Assembly: GCA_015065395.1 (NCBI GenBank)
Contig: SVQJ01000111.1
Location: forward strand, 1 to 6,109
Source of the DNA: Oscillospiraceae bacterium
Lineage (GTDB): Bacteria > Bacillota > Clostridia > Oscillospirales > CAG-272
Direction of reading: 5' to 3'
DNA length: 6,109 nt
The first letter of the stretch is position 1; each line of letters opens with the position of its first letter. The notes under the pieces were generated by a model. That model did no database searches. It was not told where the DNA came from and saw only the letters and a list, made by a program, of their open reading frames with translations. The translations under genes and the position numbers were made by a program. This document shows, piece after piece, positions 1-5,162 of this stretch.

Positions 1-40
1 CGATTAAATAGACTGATATTATAATTCACAAAAGCCATAA

Positions 41-66
41 GAGCCCCCTGTTTTTCCAGGGGGCTC
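41..66. terminator. Strong GC-rich hairpin, possible terminator of an upstream gene
   Basis: A perfect 10-bp stem (GAGCCCCCTG at 41-50, CAGGGGGCTC at 57-66) closes a 6-nt loop. The + strand side continues AAGCTTTTCGTCTTT, a broken T-tract; the minus strand side has TTATGGCTTTTG, which is no better. It would suit a gene ending to the left of the window, but no such gene is visible, so direction and target are inferred. Confidence 0.55.
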
Positions 67-71
67 AAGCT

Positions 72-129
72 TTTCGTCTTTCGGGTCTCTGTCGTACCTT
101 TGTACGCCGACGAGCCCCGAAAAACGAAA
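72..129. other. Long imperfect hairpin of unknown role
   Basis: Outer arms TTTCGT (72-77) and ACGAAA (124-129) pair, followed by TTCGGG (80-85) with CCCGAA (116-121), CTC (87-89) with GAG (112-114), GTCG (91-94) with CGAC (108-111) and TAC (95-97) with GTA (102-104). Breaks are small: CT/AA, a T-C mismatch and a CGC bulge. There is no T-run on either side that would make it a simple terminator. It could be a structured RNA, an attenuator or the remains of a dispersed repeat. Confidence 0.45.
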
Positions 130-155
130 TCTGCATCCTTCTCGGCAGTCCGAAG

Positions 156-184
156 CAGCTTGTCGATAAAGTATCGACAAGCTG
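156..184. other. Perfect 13-bp inverted repeat with 3-nt loop
   Basis: CAGCTTGTCGATA (156-168) and TATCGACAAGCTG (172-184) pair without mismatch around AAG. It abuts the next hairpin (185-212) with no base between. It lies downstream of the HTH gene on the minus strand. It may back up that terminator or terminate a gene from the left, but no U-tract follows. Confidence 0.6.
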
Positions 185-212
185 AAAGGAGTTGCCGTGT
201 GGCAACTCCTTT
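185..212 (-). terminator. Hairpin terminator, copy H1, 3' of the HTH gene
   Basis: AAAGGAGTTGCC (185-196), loop GTGT, and GGCAACTCCTTT (201-212) form a perfect 12-bp stem. Its right edge overlaps the TAA stop of the minus-strand HTH gene, so it most likely ends that transcript; A/T-rich flanks make it usable in both directions. The same 28 bases recur at 864-891 with one change, and a shorter relative lies at 1579-1604. Confidence 0.75.
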
Positions 213-417
213 AATTATCTTCGTCAATATATTCGGCAATATCTGAAAGAGGGCATTTCAGTATCCTGCAAAGCTGGTTGAGAGTGTATGTGTTGACGTT
301 ACCGTTTTTGCGGAGGCGGTCCAGTTGACCGGTGCTAATATGATACTCTTTGATAAGCTTATATTGTGAAATGTTTCTTTCTTTTAATGTTATCCATAAC
401 TTGTCAAAACAGATCAT
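211..417 (-). CDS. Small Cro/C1-type HTH transcriptional regulator (HTH_26-like)
   Basis: This 68-aa protein is almost only a DNA-binding domain. Residues 4-12 (FDKLWITLK) form the first helix, about 17-25 (SQYKLIKEY) the second, and 28-38 (STGQLDRLRKN) the likely recognition helix. The tail (VNTYTLNQLCRILKCPLSDI) is the usual end of HTH_26/XRE-type small regulators in Firmicutes. Start choice: the minus strand reads GGGAGGG then ATGAAAATG. The second ATG (417-415) lies 7 nt after GGAGG, while the first (423-421) lies 1 nt after it, so 417 is preferred. An open frame continues upstream to 615 but has no ribosome site and crosses the promoters. It is divergent from the membrane-protein gene and shares its promoter region, so it probably regulates that gene and itself; this is inference. 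The DNA-binding call is solid, the target is not. Confidence 0.88.
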   Translation of the reverse strand: MICFDKLWITLKERNISQYKLIKEYHISTGQLDRLRKNGNVNTYTLNQLCRILKCPLSDIAEYIDEDN

Positions 418-424
418 TTTCATC

Positions 425-429
425 CCTCC
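425..429 (-). promoter_or_regulatory. Ribosome binding site deciding the HTH start
   Basis: GGAGG on the minus strand has 7 nt to the ATG at 417-415 but only 1 nt to the ATG at 423-421. This supports MICFDK as the N-terminus rather than MKMICF. Confidence 0.7.
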
Positions 430-460
430 CTTATTTTTAGTATGAATTATTGCCTTTTCA

Positions 461-489
461 TTGACAATTGCCCGTAAATGGGCTATAAT
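461..489 (+). promoter_or_regulatory. Consensus sigma-A promoter for the membrane-protein gene
   Basis: TTGACA (461-466), a 17-nt spacer and TATAAT (484-489) make a full-consensus promoter, expected to be very strong unless repressed. The start site would fall near 496, inside the palindrome at 494-503. Confidence 0.88.
470..483. promoter_or_regulatory. Inverted repeat between -35 and -10, candidate operator
   Basis: GCCC (470-473) and GGGC (480-483) flank GTAAAT. The repeat fills the spacer of the plus-strand promoter and covers the expected start site of the opposing one. The arms are only 4 bp, so this is weak evidence. Confidence 0.35.
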
Positions 490-513
490 GTGCTTGTTAA
501 CAATATATGTCAA
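485..513 (-). promoter_or_regulatory. Sigma-A promoter for the HTH gene
   Basis: On the minus strand a perfect -35 TTGACA (513-508) is followed after 17 nt by CATTAT (490-485), 4 of 6 to consensus. The -10 lies on top of the -10 of the opposing promoter (484-489). Transcription would start near 478, giving a leader of about 60 nt before the HTH start. The -35 overlaps the ribosome site of the plus-strand gene. Confidence 0.6.
494..503. promoter_or_regulatory. Perfect palindrome TTGTTAACAA, candidate repressor operator
   Basis: This 10-bp perfect palindrome sits over the expected start of the plus-strand promoter and inside the spacer of the minus-strand promoter. One bound dimer could therefore affect both. 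The HTH protein encoded next to it is the obvious candidate ligand; that link is inference. Confidence 0.5.
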
Positions 514-526
514 GGAGGATATTTTA

Positions 527-862
527 ATGACAAAGAAAAAGCTTGGAAAGTTTTTTGGTCTGTTGGCAGGTGCTTTTGTGAGCGGTTGGATAGGTATCCT
601 GCTTATCTCCGGCAATCACCTATTCTTCGGTGCGGCATTTGCATTTCTTGCAAGCGGTCTTGGCGGCTTTGCGGTGTGCACCATTAAGGAAAATGATACG
701 GCCTTCAAAGTGGCCGCAGGTATCATTATGGCTATTGTAGTATTGTTTGGAGTTATGCTGGATGCCCTTGGTGATTCCGGTGTTAGATGGGGCGATCTCA
801 CGGATCAGGAAAAGGAAAACGCGAAATGGGCGTACGAGGTCAATGAATACATTAATGGATAA
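527..862 (+). CDS. Small integral membrane protein, three predicted helices, unknown function
   Basis: I do not recognise the family. The 111-aa product starts with a basic stretch (MTKKKLGK). It has three hydrophobic spans at about 9-28 (ends WIGILLIS), 32-53 (FFGAAFAFLASGLGGFAV) and 60-81 (VAAGIIMAIVVLFGVML). A 30-residue polar, acidic tail follows (DLTDQEKENAKWAYEVNEYI). The first two spans are rich in Gly/Ala/Ser, as in tightly packed helices. The start is set by AAGGAGG at 512-518, 8 nt before ATG 527; the longer frame from 461 begins inside the promoter and is rejected. The gene has a consensus promoter and is divergent from a DNA-binding regulator. This is an arrangement seen for tightly repressed stress, transport or toxic membrane proteins, though no function can be claimed. 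The stop overlaps terminator H2. Confidence 0.82.
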   Translation: MTKKKLGKFFGLLAGAFVSGWIGILLISGNHLFFGAAFAFLASGLGGFAVCTIKENDTAFKVAAGIIMAIVVLFGVMLDALGDSGVRWGDLTDQEKENAKWAYEVNEYING

Positions 863-893
863 AAAAGGAGTTACCGTGTGGCAACTCCTTTTT
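862..893. terminator. Bidirectional hairpin terminator, copy H2, between convergent genes
   Basis: AAAAAGGAGTTACC (862-875), loop GTGT, and GGCAACTCCTTTTT (880-893) form a 14-position stem. The one imperfect pair (873 with 882) is A-C in the plus-strand RNA but a G-U wobble in the minus-strand RNA, so the stem is somewhat better for the SLOG gene, whose TAA stop abuts it. The core at 864-891 matches 185-212 at 27 of 28 bases in the same orientation. Confidence 0.82.
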
Positions 894-1254
894 ATATGTA
901 TTTTATTATTACTTCTTTGCCGGCTTTTCTTGCATAAGAGATCATGGATCCGGTTCCGTGACTTTTGCCATCCCAAAAGCATATCACTATATCTCCGATC
1001 TCTGCCATGAGGCGGTTTCTTATGGGACCTGCGGCTCGTCCGTATTTGTCCCATTCTGCATAAAAACGCTCTATTGGCAGTCCTTTTTCAATTGCATAGC
1101 GCTCGCCGAGCATATCCGCGCCCTTACATCCTCCGGAGACGAAAACGATCTTCCAATCGTTTTTGATTTTGTGTAGGAAAGTATCAATGAAGGCCTTTGC
1201 TTCATCATAATTGTGATAATTTCTGCTCCCTGCGATAATTACTCGTTTTGTCAT
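892..1254 (-). CDS. SLOG-fold protein of the DUF2493/YspA-like (cpYpsA-related) family
   Basis: The 120-aa protein has a Rossmann-like SLOG fold, proposed for this family to bind nucleotides or their derivatives. Motifs in order are: strand and phosphate-loop start VIIAGSRNY (5-13); the SLOG signature VSGGCKGADMLGERYA (39-54); EWDKYGRAAGPIRNRLM (67-83), where GPIRN is typical; DIVICFWDGKSHGTGSMI (88-105), a strand plus a Gly-rich loop. The length is full for a single-domain member. A GAGGG about 4 nt before ATG 1254 and a promoter at 1288-1316 support the start. It is divergent from an RHH gene and convergent with the membrane-protein gene. Relatives occur on phages, plasmids and islands, and SLOG proteins are proposed to act in nucleotide-based signalling or conflict systems. 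No partner enzyme is visible here, so its role stays open. Confidence 0.88.
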   Translation of the reverse strand: MTKRVIIAGSRNYHNYDEAKAFIDTFLHKIKNDWKIVFVSGGCKGADMLGERYAIEKGLPIERFYAEWDKYGRAAGPIRNRLMAEIGDIVICFWDGKSHGTGSMISYARKAGKEVIIKYI

Positions 1255-1287
1255 ACGACCCTCGTTATATATTCCGTGCTTTACTTA

Positions 1288-1316
1288 ATAATATCACGTG
1301 GGCGGGAAATACGCAA
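1288..1316 (-). promoter_or_regulatory. Sigma-A promoter for the SLOG gene
   Basis: On the minus strand TTGCGT (1316-1311), a 17-nt spacer and TATTAT (1293-1288) precede the SLOG start. The palindrome CACGTG (1295-1300) lies in the spacer next to the -10 and could be a protein site. Confidence 0.65.
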
Positions 1317-1334
1317 TACAATTGTAATGCATAC

Positions 1335-1367
1335 TGCAAATATTATTTTGTATACAATAATATTGCA
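1335..1367. promoter_or_regulatory. Inverted repeat before the RHH gene, candidate autoregulatory operator
   Basis: TGCAAATATTA (1335-1345) mirrors TAATATTGCA (1358-1367) with one bulged A, and the palindrome GTATAC (1350-1355) lies near the centre. It ends directly at the ribosome site. RHH proteins bind DNA as dimers on such repeats, so autoregulation is plausible. No good -35/-10 pair was found for the RHH gene; TTGTAA (1322-1327) with TATTTT (1344-1349), 16 nt apart, is the best weak candidate, and its -10 would lie within this repeat. Confidence 0.45.
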
Positions 1368-1378
1368 GAGGTGATTAT

Positions 1379-1555
1379 ATGAAAAAGTTTCAAATTCCTT
1401 CCGTCCCGCCCACAACTAATAAATGCATCAGGTTTCCGAATGATGTTATCGAGCAGGTCGAAAATCAAATAAAAGGTTCAAACTGCACTTTTACTGCGTT
1501 TGTTATTGAAGCAGTACGGGTAGCTTTGGAAAATCTGGAAGAAGAAAAGCAGTAA
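1379..1555 (+). CDS. Small ribbon-helix-helix protein (YlcI/YnfO-like)
   Basis: A 58-aa product starts MKKFQIPSVPPTTNKCIRFP and ends ENLEEEKQ. After a flexible Pro/Thr-rich start, residues 14-20 (NKCIRFP) form the DNA-contacting strand. Residues 21-32 (NDVIEQVENQIK) form helix A and 37-54 (CTFTAFVIEAVRVALENL region) helix B, the order of Arc/MetJ-type proteins. The wording PPTTNKxIRFPNDVIE is typical of YlcI/YnfO-like proteins as I remember them. GAGGTG (1368-1373) lies 5 nt before the ATG. The gene is divergent from the SLOG gene and followed after 23 nt by its own terminator. It could repress the pair or only itself through the inverted repeat at 1335-1367. It could instead be an antitoxin-like protein, but no toxin adjoins it. 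Confidence 0.85.
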   Translation: MKKFQIPSVPPTTNKCIRFPNDVIEQVENQIKGSNCTFTAFVIEAVRVALENLEEEKQ

Positions 1556-1578
1556 AAACGTCCCATGGATCAAATATG

Positions 1579-1607
1579 AAAGGAGTCGCTTCGGCAACTC
1601 CTTTTTT
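1579..1607 (+). terminator. Intrinsic terminator, copy H3, with UUCG tetraloop
   Basis: AAAGGAGTCGC (1579-1589) and GCAACTCCTTT (1594-1604, read with the first G at 1594) pair around TTCG (1590-1593). C-UUCG-G is the extra-stable tetraloop. One C-A mismatch (1587 with 1596) is present. Six T's at 1602-1607 give a clear plus-strand terminator for the RHH gene. It shares both flanks with H1 and H2 but has a shorter top. Confidence 0.88.
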
Positions 1608-1640
1608 GTAAGTGTGTATGTTTTTTTGCAAAACTCCTTA

Positions 1641-1669
1641 TTGAATATCCCTGCAAAATGTGTTAAAAT
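1641..1669 (+). promoter_or_regulatory. Sigma-A promoter for the hydrolase gene
   Basis: TTGAAT (1641-1646), a 17-nt spacer and TAAAAT (1664-1669), with a TGT just before the -10 (extended -10). The start site would lie about 25 nt before the coding start. Confidence 0.75.
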
Positions 1670-1699
1670 CGTAATATAAAAAATATATAGGAGATTATC

Positions 1700-2530
1700 A
1701 TGAGAACCGAAACAATTTATCTTCGTGAAGACGATAGTGATATAAAAATGCAGACCTTTGTCCATGACGATGCGACGGGTGCCTGCGGACGAAAGCGCGG
1801 CGCCATGGTCGTGCTTGCGGGAGGCGGCTATCTGTTTTTGGCAAACGACAGAGAAGGCGAGCCTGTGGCTCTGAATTATTTTGCCGCAGGGTATAACTGC
1901 TTTCTTGTGAACTATTCCGTGGATCAGAAATCTGCTTTCCCCCGTCCCGTACAGGACGTATCTAAGGCCATCGTGCATATAAGAAGAAATGCAGAGCAGT
2001 ATAATATCGATCCCGAGCGCATCTACGTTATAGGCTTCTCTGCAGGCGGCCACCTTGCGGCATCCATCGGTACCTTCTGGGCTGAGGACTGGGCAAGTGC
2101 CGGGGAGGATATGGAATTCGGCGAGAACAAGCCTGCGGCGGTTCTCACCTGCTATCCCGTTATCACAGGAGAAAACAATATCCGCCATCAGCATTCCATA
2201 ATGCGTATTTTAGGCTATCCCATCGGCCTTGAGGATCCGGACCGTGAGGGCCTTGACAGGTATTCGATTGAAAAGCATATCAATGAAAATACCGTTCCTG
2301 CCTTTATCTGGCACACCTTTGAGGATACCTGCGTGCCTGTTGAGAATTCTCTCCTTTATGCAAGCGCGCTGCGTGCGGCAGGCGTCCATTTTGAGATGCA
2401 CATATATCCCAAGGGAGATCACGGATTTGCCCTTGCCAACAAGGAGACCTGGTGGGGAGCTGAGCATCTTGATAACCCCCACGTTGCCACCTGGTTTGCT
2501 GACAGCCTTGAATTTCTTGAAATATTCTGA
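1700..2530 (+). CDS. Alpha/beta-hydrolase, esterase/lipase-like (BD-FAE / Aes-type)
   Basis: The 276-aa cytoplasmic enzyme (no signal peptide seen) should hydrolyse carboxylic esters, perhaps acetyl groups on plant sugars or short acyl esters. The oxyanion loop is VLAGGGYLFLANDREGEPVA (38-57), replacing the commoner HGGG. The nucleophile elbow GFSAGGHLA (112-120) puts Ser114 in GxSxG. HTFEDTCVPVENS (205-217) supplies the acid Asp209, and PKGDHGFAL (237-245) the catalytic His241. The triad is complete and the length is normal for the family. AGGAG at 1689-1693 lies 6 nt before the ATG. It is a single-gene unit with its own promoter and terminator. Members of this group are often annotated as acetyl esterases or 'endo-1,4-beta-xylanase-like' esterases in gut Clostridia. 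Without a carbohydrate gene cluster beside it, the substrate cannot be named. Confidence 0.9.
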   Translation: MRTETIYLREDDSDIKMQTFVHDDATGACGRKRGAMVVLAGGGYLFLANDREGEPVALNYFAAGYNCFLVNYSVDQKSAFPRPVQDVSKAIVHIRRNAEQYNIDPERIYVIGFSAGGHLAASIGTFWAEDWASAGEDMEFGENKPAAVLTCYPVITGENNIRHQHSIMRILGYPIGLEDPDREGLDRYSIEKHINENTVPAFIWHTFEDTCVPVENSLLYASALRAAGVHFEMHIYPKGDHGFALANKETWWGAEHLDNPHVATWFADSLEFLEIF

Positions 2531-2578
2531 TAAGGATGCAGCTGACAGCCTTGCGGTTGTTACAATATACTGCAAAAG

Positions 2579-2627
2579 AAAAGTGCACAAAGATGAGCTT
2601 TTTCACTTTGTGCACTTTTTCTTTTTT
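2579..2627. terminator. Bidirectional terminator between hydrolase and pepD
   Basis: AAAAGTGCACAAAG (2579-2592) and CTTTGTGCACTTTT (2606-2619) form a perfect 14-bp stem. On the plus strand it runs into TTTTT-C-TTTTTT (2616-2627); on the minus strand it runs into CTTTTCTTTT. It therefore serves both the hydrolase and, from the other side, the dehydrogenase-pepD unit. Confidence 0.9.
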
Positions 2628-2631
2628 GTCA

Positions 2632-2671
2632 GCGGCGTCTTTTAATTTGCAGATCTTTTCGAAAACGCCGC
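2632..2671. other. Inverted repeat between pepD stop and terminator
   Basis: GCGGCGT (2632-2638) and ACGCCGC (2665-2671) pair perfectly around a 26-nt loop, 17 nt past the pepD stop. There is no T-run after it, so it may be a 3' stabilising stem of the pepD transcript rather than a terminator. Confidence 0.4.
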
Positions 2672-2687
2672 CGTATTCTTTGATAAA

Positions 2688-4130
2688 TCACAGTCTTTTA
2701 AGTATCTCGCAGACCAAGGCGTAAAGTCTTGCGGTGGATGAAATGGAGAGACGCTCACGAACCGAATGTACGTCGCAAAGATCGGGTCCGAAGGATATGC
2801 AATCAAGGCCGGGGATCTTATTTATAAACAGTCCGCATTCCAATCCGCCGTGGGTGGCAAAGACCTTGCCGTCCTTGTTGTAAAGATCCTTATATGCGGC
2901 GAGGGTGGTGTCTCTTAGGGGGGAGACTTTTGCAAACTGCCACGCAGGATACTCACCGTGCACGGAAACAGTGCCGCCCATCTGCTCAACGGTTGCTTTC
3001 AGGCGCATTATCAAAGCCTCTTTACAGCTCGTTATGCAGGAGCGGACGGAAAAGCTGAAGTCCAGCTCGTTTTCCGAAAGCTTCAGAACGCCCATGTTAA
3101 GCGAGGTCTGCACAAGCCCCTTTATATCCATGCTCATTTCCTGAACGCCGTAGGGGAGCATTATCATTGCGGTAAGCATTGCGGCGGTATCATCAGCGCA
3201 GACCGCACTTTGCTCTGCTGCTTTTGAGATATTCAGGGTCAGATCCGGGTCTGAATGGGCAAATTCATTGGAAAAGATTGCTTTATAGTCTTCAGTCATG
3301 GAGATAAATCTTTCTTCCATGCATTTGGGAACAGCAACCGCGGCCTCACACCTTTTGGGGATGACGTTATCAAGAGTTCCACCCTGCATCGAGCACAGGC
3401 GCAGTCCGGTCTCTTTGAAAATATGGAAAAGCATTCTGCCCATAAGCTGATTTGCGCTTGCTCTGCCCTTATCGATATCCACTCCGGAATGTCCGCTGAG
3501 AAGCCCTGAGATCTCTGCCTTATAGAACCGGTATCCGGAAAGGCTCTCACGCCTGCAGGGGATAGAGCAGTTCACTCTTGCTCCTCCTGCACAGCCTGCG
3601 GTGAATATCCCCTCCTCCTCGGAATCAAGGTTTATGAGTTTTTTTCCGCTGAGGCGGGAGTAATCAAGGCCGACGGCACCGAACATTCCCGTTTCTTCAT
3701 CAACGGTGAAAAGGGCTTCAATGGGGGGATGGGGCAGGGTATCGTCATCAAGTATGGCAAGGATTATGGCAACGGCAACTCCGTTGTCGCCGCCAAGGGA
3801 CGTTCTGTGGGCGCTGATCCAATCGCCGTTCACCACAAGGTCGATGCCCTCCTTTGCCATGTCCTTTTCAAATCCCTCTTCCTTTGCGCACACCATGTCG
3901 ATATGTCCCTGAAGAATTACAGGATCGCTTGCCTCATATCCCGCACTGCCTTTTTTGTATATGATAACGTTATTAAGCTCATCCTGATAATAGTCAAGGG
4001 AGTGCTCCCTTGCAAACGAAACACAAAGATCGCTTATCTGTTTTGTATTCCCGGAGCCGTGTGGAACCGAGGAAAGCATACTGAAATACTGAAAGACCTT
4101 TTCGGGCTCATAGCCTGATAATACTGACAT
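2688..4130 (-). CDS. pepD: Aminoacyl-histidine dipeptidase (Xaa-His dipeptidase, PepD, M20C)
   Basis: A cytoplasmic two-metal peptidase that splits Xaa-His dipeptides such as carnosine-like substrates and other dipeptides. Numbering from the ATG at 4130 (480 aa, close to the usual 485): LQGHIDMVCA gives metal His76 and Asp78, SLGGDNGVA gives bridging Asp115, VDEETGMFG gives catalytic Glu145 and metal Glu146, and LDSEEEG gives Asp169. HGGLECG (427-433) and GPDLCDVHSVRERL, with metal His455, close the site. An inserted dimerisation ('lid') domain fits the middle of the chain. All family metal ligands are present, so it should be active. Start choice: the minus strand reads GGAGG-TTTGAAA-ATG. 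The ATG is 7 nt away, while an upstream in-frame TTG (4136) is only 1 nt away. It lies 76 nt after the dehydrogenase with no clear promoter in the gap, so it is probably cotranscribed and used in peptide scavenging. Confidence 0.95.
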   Translation of the reverse strand: MSVLSGYEPEKVFQYFSMLSSVPHGSGNTKQISDLCVSFAREHSLDYYQDELNNVIIYKKGSAGYEASDPVILQGHIDMVCAKEEGFEKDMAKEGIDLVVNGDWISAHRTSLGGDNGVAVAIILAILDDDTLPHPPIEALFTVDEETGMFGAVGLDYSRLSGKKLINLDSEEEGIFTAGCAGGARVNCSIPCRRESLSGYRFYKAEISGLLSGHSGVDIDKGRASANQLMGRMLFHIFKETGLRLCSMQGGTLDNVIPKRCEAAVAVPKCMEERFISMTEDYKAIFSNEFAHSDPDLTLNISKAAEQSAVCADDTAAMLTAMIMLPYGVQEMSMDIKGLVQTSLNMGVLKLSENELDFSFSVRSCITSCKEALIMRLKATVEQMGGTVSVHGEYPAWQFAKVSPLRDTTLAAYKDLYNKDGKVFATHGGLECGLFINKIPGLDCISFGPDLCDVHSVRERLSISSTARLYALVCEILKRL

Positions 4131-4206
4131 TTTCAAACCTCCGTAATTTTAGGCATTTGTAGTTTGTTCTTTGCGGACACCTGGTTTTATGCGGTTGCAA
4201 AAAACG

Positions 4207-4983
4207 TTATTTAAGCTTTTGCTGAGATTGCCATATATTCATTATAAGCTTTGCAGGAAGGAGCTTTACTCCGAGCACCTGCAATTTTGCCTTGAAGCCG
4301 GGGATGCAGTGATCCTTATGCTTATTCTTCATTGCGCGCCAGGTATAGTTGACTATATATTCCGGGGTATACATGGCGGCATATTTTTTCACCACACGCT
4401 CTTTATTTTCGTCTATTGCTCTGTCAAAGAAATCGGTCTTGGTCCAGAAGGGGCAAACGGCAAAAACGCGAATACCTCTTTTTTTCAACTCTCTGCCGAT
4501 AGCGCGGGAAAAATTAAGAACGTATGATTTTGTGGCGCCGTAAACTCCGATGTAAGGGATCGGCTGAAAAGCGGCAACGCTGGCAACGTTCAGTATTTCG
4601 GAGCCTTTATCCATATAGGGGAGTGAGATATAAGTGAGGGCGGTGAGCGCCGAGACGTTCAGCTCTATCATGCCCATGTTCTCCTCAAAGGAAAGATTTT
4701 CAAAGCTGTCGAACTTGCCGTATCCGCTGCAATTTATCAGCAGGGAGATGCGGGGCTTTTCCCCATCGAGGAGCTCCTTAAGGGTGGAAAGAGAGCTCTC
4801 CTTCGTGAGATCAAGGGGGATGGGACGCAGGGGAAGCTCGACGGTGTTCCTGAGCTCCTCCAGCCTTTCGCGGCTTCTTGCGATGACCCATACCTCATCG
4901 TATTTAGAGTGCTCTGAAAGGGTTTTCGTGAAAACCTTGCCGATGCCGCTTGATGCACCGGTAATTATTGCAATACTTTTCAT
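4207..4983 (-). CDS. Short-chain dehydrogenase/reductase, NAD(P)-dependent
   Basis: A 258-aa classical SDR. The cofactor loop is TGASSGIG (8-15). VWVIARSRERLEEL (31-44) has the Arg residues at the end of the second strand that usually favour NADP. LDLT (57-60) contacts the adenine, and NCSG (84-87) stands where NNAG is usual. Asn109 (IELNV), Ser135 (NVASVAAFQP), Tyr148 and Lys152 (YGATK) complete the catalytic tetrad. The substrate is not readable; the last 60 residues (MKNKHKDHCIPGFKAKLQV onward) are basic and could meet a lipid or membrane surface. The start is ATG 4983, with AAGGAAAG about 9 nt upstream; an open frame extends to 5055 but passes through the promoter. It is the first gene of a unit with pepD, although the two functions have no obvious link. 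Confidence 0.92.
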   Translation of the reverse strand: MKSIAIITGASSGIGKVFTKTLSEHSKYDEVWVIARSRERLEELRNTVELPLRPIPLDLTKESSLSTLKELLDGEKPRISLLINCSGYGKFDSFENLSFEENMGMIELNVSALTALTYISLPYMDKGSEILNVASVAAFQPIPYIGVYGATKSYVLNFSRAIGRELKKRGIRVFAVCPFWTKTDFFDRAIDENKERVVKKYAAMYTPEYIVNYTWRAMKNKHKDHCIPGFKAKLQVLGVKLLPAKLIMNIWQSQQKLK

Positions 4984-5013
4984 ATTGATCTTTCCTTTTT
5001 TTGATTTAGATTC

Positions 5014-5042
5014 AGTATAGCATATTATACCCCTTTTAGCAA
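5014..5042 (-). promoter_or_regulatory. Sigma-A promoter for the dehydrogenase-pepD unit
   Basis: TTGCTA (5042-5037), a 17-nt spacer and TATACT (5019-5014) with TGC just before the -10 (extended -10). The start would be about 24 nt before the coding start. A TATAAT (5029-5024) inside the spacer lacks a matching -35. Confidence 0.7.
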
Positions 5043-5088
5043 TGCCTTTTCTCATTTTGAAAAAAGCACGTCAAATTGGCCATCCTCC

Positions 5089-5153
5089 GCGGACATATAG
5101 AAATACTAAGCTTTAAGTTCCCGTGTCCGCTCTGTCTTCGCACAGGCGAAGAC
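5089..5153 (+). repeat. Two-hairpin module of copy 1
   Basis: GCGGACA (5089-5095) pairs with TGTCCGC (5124-5130), then GTCTTCGC (5134-5141) with GCGAAGAC (5146-5153) around ACAG. The module at 5407-5471 keeps both sets of arms and the 42-nt length of the first hairpin. Most changes lie in the loops, including ACAG to TTAC. Confidence 0.75.
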
Positions 5154-5162
5154 CTAAATAAA

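Noticed and set aside
461..526. 22-residue N-terminal extension of the membrane protein
   Set aside because: It would begin inside the promoter -35, before the expected transcript start, while ATG 527 has AAGGAGG at 8 nt.
418..615. N-terminal extension of the HTH frame up to 615
   Set aside because: It crosses both promoters and the opposite gene's start, has no ribosome site, and the extra residues are low-complexity; the start at 417 has good spacing.
211..862. Calling the HTH/membrane pair a toxin-antitoxin system
   Set aside because: The genes are divergent with separate promoters, not an operon, and the membrane protein matches no toxin I recognise.
1478..2194. 238-residue minus-strand open frame opposite the hydrolase
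   Set aside because: It is a shadow of a clear alpha/beta-hydrolase gene, crosses its promoter, and shows no recognisable domain.
2616..2687. In-frame protein-like stretch after the PepD stop (FIKEYGGVFEKICKLK...)
   Set aside because: PepD already has its normal length and C-terminus at KRL, and the stretch runs into a terminator; treated as chance.
4131..4136. TTG start of PepD two codons upstream
   Set aside because: It lies 1 nt from GGAGG; the ATG at 4130 has normal 7-nt spacing.
5024..5029. TATAAT as the -10 of the dehydrogenase promoter
   Set aside because: No -35 lies 16-18 nt upstream; TATACT with TTGCTA at 17 nt and an extended -10 fits better.
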